From: Alphaproteobacteria bacterium
GTDB taxonomy: Bacteria; Pseudomonadota; Alphaproteobacteria; Rhodobacterales; Rhodobacteraceae
Direction: 5' to 3'
Length of the DNA stretch: 50,404 nt
Assembly: GCA_030431485.1 (NCBI GenBank)
Contig: JAUIIR010000027.1
Coordinates: forward strand, 1 to 50,404
Shown here one piece after another: positions 34,417 to 43,600 of the stretch. Numbering within the stretch: the stretch's first letter is position 1; every line of letters starts with the position of its first letter. The notes beneath the pieces are model-generated. The model did not search any database. It was not told the origin of the DNA and saw only the letters and a program-made list of their open reading frames with translations. Both the position numbers and the translations under genes were made by a program.

Positions 34417-35754
34417 TTAGCGCTGTCCGGCGCGTTGAGCTGCACTTAGCACATCCTGTGCGCGTTGCCACGGGCCAGACCCGCGCGCCAGCGCGCCTTC
34501 TGCACGTTTGGCGTGAATAGCGGCATCTTTAAAACGGCCTTGAACCGCATAGCGCTCTGCCGTGACCAGAGAAGCCATCGCCGTCTGTCCGGTTTTGGCA
34601 TACGCCACGGCAAGGTCACGCAGAATGCGGGTGTCGCTGAAATCGCGACCACGTGCTGCTTCAAGGGTGCGCAACGCATCATTCGGGTTACCGGCCGCAA
34701 GCTGAGCACGACCCAAGCCGCCAAGGATCAACGGTTCGCGTGGCGCAAGTCGGGCAGCGGCGGAATAGACCTTGACCGCGTCCGACGCGCGACGCGATTC
34801 CAGAAGTATCTGCCCCTTGAGTTCCTGCAGAAACGGATCGTTCGGGCGGGAGGAAATTGCTGCGTCAATATTTTGCAGTGCCCGTCCGAGATCACTTTGG
34901 CGGTGGTAGGCTACGGCTTTGCGCATCTGCGCAATATCTGCGGTGCCGCTGCCATCGGCACGCCGCAAGGTCCAGCCAGGCGCGCGGGTGAAGGCCGTGA
35001 GTTTTCCTTTTGCGCGAGCAAACCAGTAATTTGCTCCAGGATCCGGAGATGTCTTTGCTGTAGCGCCAGCAACCAGGCCTTTCAGCGCGCGCAACCGGTC
35101 TCTGGAAAGAGGGTGCGAGCGCATATATGGGTCCTGTCGGGTTTCTGCAAAAACTTCCTGACCGCGGAACAGGTCCTGAACCTCGATCGCGCCCTGCGGA
35201 TCGACACCGGCGCGGACGAGGTAACGGATGGAACTGATATCGGCAGACGCTTCTTCGGCGCGTGTATGGGCAAGGAAATTGCGCATGGCCGAAGACTGGA
35301 CCCCGATCCCGAGGCCAACCGCGGCCTGTCCGTTTCCCGCCGCCGCTGCAGCCGCCGCCAGAACCATGCCCAGCCCGGCTGCGGTGCGTGCTGTGCGCAT
35401 ATTTCCCAGCCGCCGGGAGATGTGCCCATTCGAGATATGCGCCGCCTCATGCGCAATGACCGCCTGAACCTGTGCAGCAGTTTCGAGCTTCGTCAGCAAA
35501 CCCGAATGGATGAAGATATGCTGTGTGTCGACGATAAACGCATTCAGGGTGCTGTCGTCGATCACCAGAATACGGATTTGATTTGGGCTTAGACCCGCGG
35601 CGCGCAGCACTGGTGCGCCAAGTTGCCTCAGCGAATACTCAATGTCTGCATCGCGCAGCAAAGTTACGGCACGAGCCGGTCCCGCCGCGACAAGCACCAT
35701 CAAGCAGAGAGTGACTGTTGTCATCCGCAAAAGCGTCTGCGTTGCGTGATACAT
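34417..35754 (-). CDS. BepA-like M48 metalloprotease with TPR domain
   Basis: A 445-residue exported protein. A signal peptide (MVLVAAGPARA near 19-29) precedes an M48 peptidase domain with zinc motif HEAAH (102-106) and a downstream Glu in EEASADISSIRYL. The C-terminal ~165 residues are TPR-like repeats (ALQNIDAAISSRPNDPFLQELKGQ in parts). Protease plus TPR is the layout of E. coli BepA (YfgC), which controls outer-membrane LptD maturation and disulfide rearrangement. The ATG at 35754 gives a normal signal peptide. The adjacent DsbA-like gene fits that biology. It is divergent from an aminotransferase gene. Confidence 0.9.
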   Translation of the reverse strand: MYHATQTLLRMTTVTLCLMVLVAAGPARAVTLLRDADIEYSLRQLGAPVLRAAGLSPNQIRILVIDDSTLNAFIVDTQHIFIHSGLLTKLETAAQVQAVIAHEAAHISNGHISRRLGNMRTARTAAGLGMVLAAAAAAAGNGQAAVGLGIGVQSSAMRNFLAHTRAEEASADISSIRYLVRAGVDPQGAIEVQDLFRGQEVFAETRQDPYMRSHPLSRDRLRALKGLVAGATAKTSPDPGANYWFARAKGKLTAFTRAPGWTLRRADGSGTADIAQMRKAVAYHRQSDLGRALQNIDAAISSRPNDPFLQELKGQILLESRRASDAVKVYSAAARLAPREPLILGGLGRAQLAAGNPNDALRTLEAARGRDFSDTRILRDLAVAYAKTGQTAMASLVTAERYAVQGRFKDAAIHAKRAEGALARGSGPWQRAQDVLSAAQRAGQR

Positions 35755-35810
35755 TGACCTTGCCCTGTGTTCGCCCCTAGGTCTGCCGCAGCCACTGTAG
35801 GGAGAGAATG

Positions 35811-36965
35811 ATGCGGAACTCAAGCCGTGGGGCGGTTGATCCCTTTATCGTGATGGACGTCATGGAAGCGGCGCGACAGGCCGAGGAGGCGGGTCGCCAT
35901 ATTATTCATATGGAAGTGGGCCAACCGGGTACACCAGCACCAGCCCTTGCGCGCAATTCGCTACAAGACGCAATGAGTGACAATGCGCTCGGATACACCG
36001 TGGCCCTCGGTTTGCCAGCGCTGCGGCAGAGGATCGCAAAGCTCTATGGTGACTGGTACAACGTCGATCTTGATCCTGCCCGTGTCGTGGTAACACCCGG
36101 CTCATCTGGTGGCTTCATCCTCGCGTTTTCGGCGCTTTTTGATGCGGGCGACCGTATTGCACTCGGCGCGCCGGGATATCCCTCTTACCGCCAGATCATG
36201 AAGTCGCTGAATCTCATCCCGCTTGAAATCCAGACTCGTGCTGAGGCGCGCTACCAGTTGGAGCCCTCCGACCTCGAAGGTCGAGACTATCAGGGAATGA
36301 TGGTGGCGTCACCGGCCAACCCAACTGGCACCATGCTTGGGAAAGACTCGCTTGGCGCATTGATCCACGCGGCGCAGGATAAGGGTGCAGCGTTTCTGTC
36401 AGACGAGATCTACCACGGAATCGAGTATGAACAGAAAGCGGTGACGGCTCTTCAGATCAGCGACGATGTCTGCGTGATCAATTCATTCTCCAAGTACTTC
36501 AGCATGACAGGTTGGCGTGTTGGATGGCTGGTCCTGCCGCCCGACAATGTCCGGCAAGTTGAACGCCTGGCGCAAAACATGTTCATCTGTGCCCCCCACG
36601 CTGCACAAGTGGCTGCCTTGGCGGCTATGGGTGCGCATGACGAGCTTGAAGCGAATATGTCTGTCTATCGCGAGAACCGCCGACTGATGATTGAAGGTCT
36701 GCCCAAAGCTGGCTTCGACCGGATCGCGCCGCCAGATGGAGCGTTCTACGTTTATGCCGATGTCTCGCATCTCACGAATGACAGTCGCGCCTTTGCAAGG
36801 GTCATTCTGGACGAGGCAGGTGTTGCGGTGACGCCGGGTCTGGACTTTGATCCGGCGCGTGGCGGTGGCACACTTCGGTTTTCATACGCGCGGTCCACTG
36901 CGGATATTATGGAAGGTTTGGAGCGTCTCAAAGTCTTCATGCGTGCGAAGGGTCATCTCGACTGA
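35811..36965 (+). CDS. Class I/II pyridoxal-phosphate aminotransferase
   Basis: A 384-residue fold-type I PLP enzyme. Motifs: MEVGQPGTPAP (substrate-binding loop), ASPANPTGTMLG (Asn near the ring), SDEIYHGI and the Schiff-base Lys in INSFSKYFSMTGWRVGW (near 230). Specificity is not readable; aspartate or aromatic aminotransferases are likeliest. Tandem ATGs occur at 35808 and 35811; the second has the better distance (six bases) from GGAG. It is followed by amiC after 77 bases. Confidence 0.92.
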   Translation: MRNSSRGAVDPFIVMDVMEAARQAEEAGRHIIHMEVGQPGTPAPALARNSLQDAMSDNALGYTVALGLPALRQRIAKLYGDWYNVDLDPARVVVTPGSSGGFILAFSALFDAGDRIALGAPGYPSYRQIMKSLNLIPLEIQTRAEARYQLEPSDLEGRDYQGMMVASPANPTGTMLGKDSLGALIHAAQDKGAAFLSDEIYHGIEYEQKAVTALQISDDVCVINSFSKYFSMTGWRVGWLVLPPDNVRQVERLAQNMFICAPHAAQVAALAAMGAHDELEANMSVYRENRRLMIEGLPKAGFDRIAPPDGAFYVYADVSHLTNDSRAFARVILDEAGVAVTPGLDFDPARGGGTLRFSYARSTADIMEGLERLKVFMRAKGHLD

Positions 36966-37042
36966 GCGCATCCTGACTGTCCCTTCCAGCACGAATCCGG
37001 TACTGTTCCACCAAAGGCCCGTGCAGAGGCCGTGGTGAGTAT

Positions 37043-38260
37043 ATGAGCGGTGTTTTCCTGAGGCTGTTGGCAGCGGTGCTGTCGTTATCTTTTGCGGGTT
37101 CTGTGGTCGCACAGGATCTGGGCGCGCTGGCGCGGTTTGAAGACGGCAAAATCACGGATCGCTGGAGTGGGACAGATGTCCGCCTTGAACTGAGCCAAGG
37201 TGTTCCGTGGCGGCTGTTTACCCTGACCGATCCGAACCGGCTGGTCATGGATTTTCGAGAGGTCCAATGGGGCGATACCGATCCGGTCGCGATAAACGCG
37301 TCAGACCGCATCGCGACCGTTCGCGTGGGTGGGTATCGTCCAGGATGGTCACGTCTAGTGGCCGTACTTGCAGAACCCATGATCATCGAAAATGCAGAAC
37401 TGGCGACCGGATCTCCGGATGGCGGTGCGACGCTGGTGGTTCGCTTGGACCGCACAGATCAAAGCACGTTTGACCTGACCGCAGGGGCGCCGCGTGATCC
37501 TCGTTGGGATCTGCCAGTGCCGGCACGCATTGGTGCGCTACCGCAGCGCGACCCGGATCGTTTGCGGGTGGTTTTGGATCCGGGGCATGGCGGGATTGAC
37601 CCGGGCGCCGAGCCCGATGGCATCACGGAGGCCGATCTGATGCTCACCTTCGGGCGTGAATTACAGGATGTGCTACGCCGGACAGGGGGATTTGACGTCG
37701 TTTTGACCCGCGACGGCGATTACTTTGTTTCGCTTGAGGCGCGGGTCGCGCTTGCGCGCGACGCAGGCGCGGACATCTTTATCTCATTGCATGCCGACGC
37801 GCTTGCCGAGGGCGAGGCGCGCGGCGCTGCTGTATATGTCTTGTCGGACGACGCCTCTGATGCTGCATCAGCCGCATTGGCAGAGCGGCACAACCGGGAC
37901 GACCTGCTGGCCGGAATTGATCTCAGCCAATCTGATGACCGGGTGGCCAATGTTCTGATGAGCCTTGCCCGACTCGACAACGCCCCGCGCAGTGAAGCGC
38001 TTGCGAGGCATATGCTGGACGGTATTCGCATTGCGGTCGGACGGGTTCACAAACGCCCTTTGCGCAGTGCAGGCTTTTCGGTTCTCAAAGCGGCGGATAT
38101 TCCTTCGGTTCTGTTGGAGGTTGGTTTTTTGTCGACGGAAGAAGACCTAAGAAACCTCAGCGATCCGATCTGGCGGCAGGGCATGGCTGCGGGAATCCGG
38201 GACGGCATTATCGCGTGGCGCGACGAAGACAGCGCGCTGGCTCCGCTCAGACGAAATTAA
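37043..38260 (+). CDS. amiC: N-acetylmuramoyl-L-alanine amidase, AmiC-like
   Basis: A 405-residue periplasmic zinc hydrolase splitting septal peptidoglycan. Signal peptide 1-23 (AGSVVAQ). An AMIN domain (~25-135) likely targets it to the division site. The Amidase_3 domain (~175-395) has DPGHGGIDPGA with a zinc His, EADLMLTFGREL with a zinc Glu, SLHADAL with a zinc His, and EVGFLSTEEDLRNL with the catalytic Glu. It lies before PBP1A in a cell-wall gene pair. Divisome-linked activators of the EnvC type are expected elsewhere. Confidence 0.93.
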   Translation: MSGVFLRLLAAVLSLSFAGSVVAQDLGALARFEDGKITDRWSGTDVRLELSQGVPWRLFTLTDPNRLVMDFREVQWGDTDPVAINASDRIATVRVGGYRPGWSRLVAVLAEPMIIENAELATGSPDGGATLVVRLDRTDQSTFDLTAGAPRDPRWDLPVPARIGALPQRDPDRLRVVLDPGHGGIDPGAEPDGITEADLMLTFGRELQDVLRRTGGFDVVLTRDGDYFVSLEARVALARDAGADIFISLHADALAEGEARGAAVYVLSDDASDAASAALAERHNRDDLLAGIDLSQSDDRVANVLMSLARLDNAPRSEALARHMLDGIRIAVGRVHKRPLRSAGFSVLKAADIPSVLLEVGFLSTEEDLRNLSDPIWRQGMAAGIRDGIIAWRDEDSALAPLRRN

Positions 38261-38319
38261 GACGGCCTTGTGACTACACGTCATAGGCAAGCGAGCGCCG
38301 GGAAAAACGGCAATGTGTT

Positions 38320-38348
38320 TTGACCAAACGCCCCCGAAACGCTAGGGG
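38320..38348 (+). promoter_or_regulatory. Promoter of the PBP1A gene
   Basis: TTGACC (38320-38325), 17-base spacer, TAGGGG (38343-38348). An in-frame TTG coincides with this -35 element, which argues against using it as a start codon. Confidence 0.5.
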
Positions 38349-38373
38349 TATTGGACAGTTACAGAGGCAGACC

Positions 38374-40926
38374 GTGACCAGATTTATCCTGTCCTTTTTT
38401 GGGGCCATCTTCACCCTCATCACCATGGGCATGTTCATGGTTGCGCTTGGTGTGGGCGGTGTGTTCTGGATGTATGGCCGGGATTTGCCCAGCCATGAAA
38501 GTCTTGCTCAGTACACACCACCGACGATCAGCCGAATTTATTCGGTCGAAGGGCGCATCATCGACGAATTTGCGCAGGAGCGCCGTCTGTTTACCCCGGC
38601 GAACGAAATCCCCGATCTGGTAAAGCAGGCATTCATTTCTGCAGAAGACAAGAACTTCTACACTCACCAGGGCTATGACCTACGCGGGATTGCGGCAGCC
38701 GCCTTTGATGCGATTGCGTCGCGTGGCCGTGACGTGCGCGGCGCGTCGACGATCACACAGCAGGTGTTGAAGAACTTCCTGCTCTCCGGTGACCGTCGGG
38801 TCGAACGCAAGATCAAGGAAATCATCCTCGCATCGCGGATCGAAGAAACGCTGAGCAAGGATAAGATCCTTGAGCTCTACATGAACGAGATTTTCCTCGG
38901 TCAGAATTCCTACGGCGTGACCGCTGCCGCTCAGACTTATTTCAACAAATCTCTTGTCGAACTGGCGCCGCACGAAGCCGCGACGCTTGCCTCGATGCCC
39001 AAAGCGCCTTCTGAGTTTCACCCGGTGCGGCGCAAGGACCGTTTGCTTGCGCGGCGTAACTTCGTTCTAAAAGAGATGTATGAGAACGGCTACATCGACG
39101 AAGCATCCTACGAGTCCGAAGTCGCGATGCCGTTGCGGTCGGTCCAGAACGGTGACTATGAGCCGTTCCGCGACGCGCTGCCGCCGCGCAACTATTTCAC
39201 AGATGAAATTCGCCGCCAACTGAGCGAAGATTTTGGAGAAGGTGAGTTTTTCTCGGGTGGCTTCAGCGTGCGGGCGACGCTTGATCCGGAACTTCAGGTC
39301 GAGGCCGAGGATGCCCTTCAACGCGCGCTTGAAAGTTACGACCGGTCTCAGGGCGTCTGGCGCGGAACAGGGCTGACCATTCCCGAGGATCAATTGACTG
39401 ATACGGCGACGTGGCGGGCGGCACTCTCCGACGTGTCCATTGCGCGGGACATTCGACTTGAGAACCCGTGGTATCCTGCGGTTGTGCTTGAAGTTGGGCA
39501 GAACGACGCCCGTATCGGGATCGAGGGTGTCGCGGACGACGAAGACGGGCACTGGATACCGGCGAATGATGTCCAATGGGCACGCAAGCGCAACCCGGAT
39601 GGCTCGCTTGGGCGCAAAGGAAAGGTTGCAGGGGATTTGCTTCAGGTTGGAGATGTCGTGCACGTACGCCGCATGACGTCCGACAGCGATGGCAGCTTTA
39701 TCCGGTGGACCCTACGGCAGGTTCCCGATGTTCAGGGCGCCTTCATGGCGATGGACGTCAATACCGGTCGCGTCATCGCGATGCAGGGTGGCTTTAGCTA
39801 CCAGCATTCCGTGTTCAACCGCGCGACACAGGCACAGCGCCAGCCGGGCTCGAGCTTCAAACCGTTCGTGTTCGCAGCAGCGCTCGACAGCGGGTATTCA
39901 CCCGCAACCATCGTTGTTGACGCGCCGATCGAGATCAACACGCCACAAGGCGTCTGGCGTCCGCAAAACGCGTCGAACCGCTTTTATGGCCCGACACCGC
40001 TTCGCACCGGAATTGAGCAGTCGCGGAACCTGATGACCATCCGTCTCGCGCAAGAGGTCGGCATGGATGTCGTTGCCAGCTACGCCGAGAAATTCGGCGT
40101 TTATGAAGATATGGGACGCGTCCTTGCCAACTCGCTGGGAGCTGATGAGACCACACTTTACAAGATGGTTGCCGCCTATGCGATGTTCGCCAATGGCGGA
40201 GAACGGGTTGAGCCCACATTGGTCGACCGGGTTCAGGATCGCTACGGCAAGACTGTCTACCGCCACGATCAGCGTGTCTGTGAAGACTGCCAGCTTGTCA
40301 GTCTTGAGCCGGGGCGGGGTCCAACGGTGCGGAGTGACCGCGAACGCGTGATGAACGCCGTAACCGCCTATCAGCTTACGTCGATGATGGAAGGCGTGGT
40401 GCAGCGCGGTACTGCGCGCCGGACGGTGAATTTGCCGGTCCCGACTGCAGGCAAGACAGGCACCACAAACGATGCGAAAGATGTCTGGTTTGTGGGCTTC
40501 ACATCGAACATCGTGGCGGGCTGCTATATCGGCTACGATCAACCACGCAGCCTTGGACGGGGCGCGTCGGGCGGTGGAATGTGTGGTCCGGTCTTCAACG
40601 CCTTTATGCAAAAAGCCGTCGAAAAGTTTGGAGGCAGTGCGTTCCAGCCGCCAGACAGCTGTCAATTCATCAAGATCGACCGTAACACAGGTGCGCGTCT
40701 GTCTGATGAGGCAAGCGGCGAGAACGTGGTCGCCGAGTGTTTCCGCGAAGGCGAAGAGCCAATCTTTGGTATTCAGTTCGACGGCGGTTTCGCGATGGGG
40801 TCGAATTTCGAACTGTATAGCTCCAGCGGCGAAACCTCGAAACAGGTGACCACATCCACTGGCGGCACCGCCATTGTCGGGCCCAAGGCGTCTTTCGGGA
40901 CGCTCAGCTCGGGTGGTCTTTACTAA
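38374..40926 (+). CDS. mrcA: Bifunctional penicillin-binding protein 1A
   Basis: An 850-residue class A PBP making and cross-linking peptidoglycan. One membrane helix near residues 3-28, then the GT51 transglycosylase with EDKNFYTHQGYDLRGI and ASTITQQ, an OB-like insert region, and the transpeptidase with active Ser in PGSSFKPF (near 493), SRN (near 550) and GKTGTT (near 693). The GTG at 38374 is chosen because GAGG lies six to seven bases upstream and the predicted promoter covers the in-frame TTG at 38320. The C-terminus after KTG carries a Cys pair, perhaps a disulfide. Confidence 0.95.
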   Translation: MTRFILSFFGAIFTLITMGMFMVALGVGGVFWMYGRDLPSHESLAQYTPPTISRIYSVEGRIIDEFAQERRLFTPANEIPDLVKQAFISAEDKNFYTHQGYDLRGIAAAAFDAIASRGRDVRGASTITQQVLKNFLLSGDRRVERKIKEIILASRIEETLSKDKILELYMNEIFLGQNSYGVTAAAQTYFNKSLVELAPHEAATLASMPKAPSEFHPVRRKDRLLARRNFVLKEMYENGYIDEASYESEVAMPLRSVQNGDYEPFRDALPPRNYFTDEIRRQLSEDFGEGEFFSGGFSVRATLDPELQVEAEDALQRALESYDRSQGVWRGTGLTIPEDQLTDTATWRAALSDVSIARDIRLENPWYPAVVLEVGQNDARIGIEGVADDEDGHWIPANDVQWARKRNPDGSLGRKGKVAGDLLQVGDVVHVRRMTSDSDGSFIRWTLRQVPDVQGAFMAMDVNTGRVIAMQGGFSYQHSVFNRATQAQRQPGSSFKPFVFAAALDSGYSPATIVVDAPIEINTPQGVWRPQNASNRFYGPTPLRTGIEQSRNLMTIRLAQEVGMDVVASYAEKFGVYEDMGRVLANSLGADETTLYKMVAAYAMFANGGERVEPTLVDRVQDRYGKTVYRHDQRVCEDCQLVSLEPGRGPTVRSDRERVMNAVTAYQLTSMMEGVVQRGTARRTVNLPVPTAGKTGTTNDAKDVWFVGFTSNIVAGCYIGYDQPRSLGRGASGGGMCGPVFNAFMQKAVEKFGGSAFQPPDSCQFIKIDRNTGARLSDEASGENVVAECFREGEEPIFGIQFDGGFAMGSNFELYSSSGETSKQVTTSTGGTAIVGPKASFGTLSSGGLY

Positions 40927-41024
40927 CACTGTTCCACATCTCAGATCGGCTGCGTTGCCTTGAAGGGGCTGCGCCGCTGGTCTATCACCATTTCTGACCA
41001 AGGCCCGAGCATACAGGATCGCCA

Positions 41025-42149
41025 ATGCGCGCTGAAATCCAGAACACCGTTGAACAGATTGAAAAATCCCTGAACCTGCTGGCTCAGCGTCTCAACTGGG
41101 ATACTGCCCAACACAGATTGGAAGAGTTCAACGCCCGTGTCGAAGATCCAAATCTGTGGGACGATCCCGCCGCCGCGCAAAAGCTGATGCGCGACCGCCA
41201 AATGTTAGTGGATGCCATCGAAACCTACACTTCGATCAAGCAGGACCTGAGCGACAACGTCGAAATGATCGAACTTGGCGAGATGGAAGACGATCAAGAG
41301 GTTGTCACCGACGCCGAGAATGCGCTCAAGGCTCTGGCCGAAAAGGCATCCAAGAAAGAGCTGGAAGCCCTGCTGGATGGTGAGGCCGACGGCAACGATA
41401 CATTCCTCGAAATCAACTCGGGCGCTGGCGGGACCGAGAGTTGCGATTGGGCAAACATGTTGGCGCGGATGTATGTTCGCTGGGCTGAACAACATGGATA
41501 TGATGTTGAATTGCAGTCCGAGCAGCCGGGTGAAGAAGCTGGCATCAAATCGGCAGCCTACAAGATCTCGGGTCCAAACGCGTATGGCTGGCTCAAGTCA
41601 GAATCAGGCGTGCACCGTCTTGTTCGGATCTCGCCATTCGACAGCGCTGCCAAACGTCATACGTCTTTTTGCTCGGTCTGGGTCTACCCAGTCGTCGACG
41701 ACAATATCGAGATCGAAGTAAACCCCGCCGATATCCGCATCGACACGTACCGCTCCTCGGGGGCTGGCGGTCAGCACGTCAATACAACCGATTCTGCAGT
41801 GCGGATCACGCACATGCCGACTGGTATCGTGGTAACAAGTTCCGAGAAATCTCAGCACCAGAACCGCGATATCGCCATGAAGGCGCTGAAATCGCGGCTT
41901 TATCAAATGGAACTGGATCGTCGAAACGAAGCGATCAACGCAGCGCATGAGGCCAAAGGCGATGCGGGGTGGGGCAACCAGATCCGGTCATATGTCTTGC
42001 AGCCCTATCAAATGGTCAAAGACCTGCGCACCGGGCACGAGACCTCGGACACCAAGGGTGTTCTTGACGGTGATCTTGATCCGTTTATGGCAGCAACGCT
42101 GGCATTGAACGTTTCTGGCAAGTCGCGTGCAGACGCGCGCGCTGAATAA
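41025..42149 (+). CDS. prfB: Peptide chain release factor 2
   Basis: A 374-residue factor releasing peptides at UGA and UAA. The tripeptide anticodon SPF is in [11 protein letters not shown] (near 203) and the catalytic GGQ in [10 protein letters not shown] (near 246). The frame is continuous from the ATG at 41025, so the programmed +1 frameshift found in many bacterial prfB genes is absent and autoregulation by UGA is not expected. It follows PBP1A by 98 bases. Confidence 0.97.
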   Translation: MRAEIQNTVEQIEKSLNLLAQRLNWDTAQHRLEEFNARVEDPNLWDDPAAAQKLMRDRQMLVDAIETYTSIKQDLSDNVEMIELGEMEDDQEVVTDAENALKALAEKASKKELEALLDGEADGNDTFLEINSGAGGTESCDWANMLARMYVRWAEQHGYDVELQSEQPGEEAGIKSAAYKISGPNAYGWLKSESGVHRLVRISPFDSAAKRHTSFCSVWVYPVVDDNIEIEVNPADIRIDTYRSSGAGGQHVNTTDSAVRITHMPTGIVVTSSEKSQHQNRDIAMKALKSRLYQMELDRRNEAINAAHEAKGDAGWGNQIRSYVLQPYQMVKDLRTGHETSDTKGVLDGDLDPFMAATLALNVSGKSRADARAE

Positions 42150-42166
42150 GTCAGTCGACTTTTTTT
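42147..42166 (+). terminator. Weak terminator at the prfB stop
   Basis: A five-base stem AAGTC/GACTT with a four-base loop overlaps the stop codon and is followed by T7. The stem is short, so efficiency is uncertain. Confidence 0.35.
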
Positions 42167-42306
42167 CACGTTCTTAGTTGTTTCGACGGGGCACCGGTGG
42201 AGCGTGAGCGCCTCGCCGATTCCTTGACGTCGTGAGGAACGTGTTGCCAAACCGGATGACAGCCGCTTTCATGTCTTGGCGCGAACGTCATGCTGGGGAG
42301 GCAGGC

Positions 42307-43089
42307 ATGAGGGAGACCCCTGAACTTGGTGTACCGACACTGGAGCCAGTGACGGTTGATACACTGCGAATGGCATTGCGTCGTGGATGGAGCGACCTGA
42401 TCCGCGCACCGGGGTATGCGGTGTTCTTCGCTGGCTTTTATGTTTTGGCCGGTTGGATGATTTCATGGATCACCGTGTGGAGCGGCACCACCTATTGGCT
42501 GGTCCTGGCCGCAATCGGCTTTCCTCTGATCGGACCCTTCGCGGCCGTCGGTTTCTACGAAGTCAGCCGACGGCTTGAACGGGACGATCCTTTGGTGGCT
42601 TCAGAAATACTGAGTGTGGTGATCCAACAATCCCGCAGGCAATTGCCGTCGATCTGCGCGATCATCATCATGGTCTTTCTGTTCTGGTTCTTTCTCGCGC
42701 ATATGATTTTTGCGCTGTTCCTAGGGCTGAGCACGATGACTAATGTCTCAACCTCACTTGAGGTCTATCTCTCGGCAAATGGGCTGATGATGCTGGCTGT
42801 TGGAAGTGTCGTGGGGGCTCTTTTTGCAATCCTACTGTTCAACATCACCGTGATTGCGTTGCCATTGCTTTTGGATCGCGAGGTCGATTTCGTCACCGCA
42901 ATGATCACGTCTTTCCAATATGTCATGGCAAATCCGGTGGTGATGCTCGGGTGGGGCGCCTTTATCGCAGTGGTCACTTTTTTAGCCTTGATACCGGGCT
43001 TTCTGGGTCTCTTGATCGTTCTGCCCGTGTTGGGTCATGCAACTTGGCATCTTTACGACCTGGTACGGACACCTCCAATGGTGTCGTAA
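42307..43089 (+). CDS. DUF2189 polytopic membrane protein
   Basis: A 260-residue inner-membrane protein of the DUF2189 family with about six hydrophobic segments: [95 protein letters not shown] and [19 protein letters not shown]. The conserved-looking RGW-DL near the N-terminus ([15 protein letters not shown]) is typical of the family. Function is unknown. I start at 42307, where GGGGAGG lies five bases upstream; an earlier ATG-like frame back to 42232 has no ribosome site. No operon partner is visible. Confidence 0.83.
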   Translation: MRETPELGVPTLEPVTVDTLRMALRRGWSDLIRAPGYAVFFAGFYVLAGWMISWITVWSGTTYWLVLAAIGFPLIGPFAAVGFYEVSRRLERDDPLVASEILSVVIQQSRRQLPSICAIIIMVFLFWFFLAHMIFALFLGLSTMTNVSTSLEVYLSANGLMMLAVGSVVGALFAILLFNITVIALPLLLDREVDFVTAMITSFQYVMANPVVMLGWGAFIAVVTFLALIPGFLGLLIVLPVLGHATWHLYDLVRTPPMVS

Positions 43090-43381
43090 GACCAATTCGA
43101 GATGCTTAGATGTGCCAAGTCTGACTACCTTAGCCGCATCAAACGACGCCCATTTTCCAAGACACGAAGCGATTCACGTCGTCGATCGGCACACTGAACT
43201 GCAGGCACGTGGTGGTCCCGCGCCGGCCTGCGGTGCTTTGTTTGATCAGGAAAATTCACTGCGGATCGCCAAATGGGCACATCCGGCAAACGCAAGGCAA
43301 CCTTCTCTCCATCGCTTGGTATCTGAAGGCCATCCAGAAACAACAAATGCCCTACGAACGTGAAAACCCCTATAGGGGGCA
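43090..43381. other. Stretch between DUF2189 and the Rieske module
   Basis: About 290 bases with no convincing gene. A perfect palindrome CCCCTATAGGGG lies at 43367-43378, close to the stop of the 72-residue gene, and could act as a terminator stem or operator. A minus-strand frame begins in a TGATG overlap at 43382 (to 43125) but its third-position GC is only about half, unlike the neighbours, so I do not call it. Confidence 0.45.
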
Positions 43382-43600
43382 TCACTCTAACGTTTCGCGT
43401 CCCATATCCGCCAGCCTACGACGCAAGTCATCGGCACGTGCATCGCCCAACTCAAGTGCGAAAACATAGGCATGCGTCAGATAGAAGCCAGACGCATCCG
43501 CTGCGTTTGCTTCGGTGGCGGCCATTTCGTAGAGACCCACCAAAGCGCTAAGATCGCCGGACTCATGCGCTGCAAGAAGGGCAGTATCAAGCGTGCTCAT
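43382..43600 (-). CDS. Small 72-residue protein coupled to the Rieske oxygenase
   Basis: A 72-residue helical protein (MSTLDTALLAAHESGDLSAL..., then FYLTHAYVFALELG) not recognised by function. Its start overlaps the Rieske oxygenase stop by four bases (ATGA), so it is translated with it. The short TPR-like helical repeat pattern suggests a protein-protein interaction or accessory subunit. It is not a ferredoxin: it has no Cys. Confidence 0.72.
   Translation of the reverse strand: MSTLDTALLAAHESGDLSALVGLYEMAATEANAADASGFYLTHAYVFALELGDARADDLRRRLADMGRETLE

Noticed and set aside
38320..38373. TTG start for PBP1A at 38320
   Set aside because: The TTG is the first part of a -35 element, and a GTG with a good ribosome site follows at 38374.
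39898..41025. A 375-codon minus-strand frame opposite the PBP1A gene
   Set aside because: Antisense to the transpeptidase domain with intact SxxK, SxN and KTG motifs.
41025..42149. Programmed frameshift in prfB
   Set aside because: The reading frame is continuous from ATG to stop, with both SPF and GGQ in frame.
43125..43382. Minus-strand frame of 85 codons starting in a TGATG overlap with the 72-residue gene
   Set aside because: The overlap is suggestive, but third-position GC is only about half and the product (MPPIGVFTFVGHLL...) matches nothing I know.
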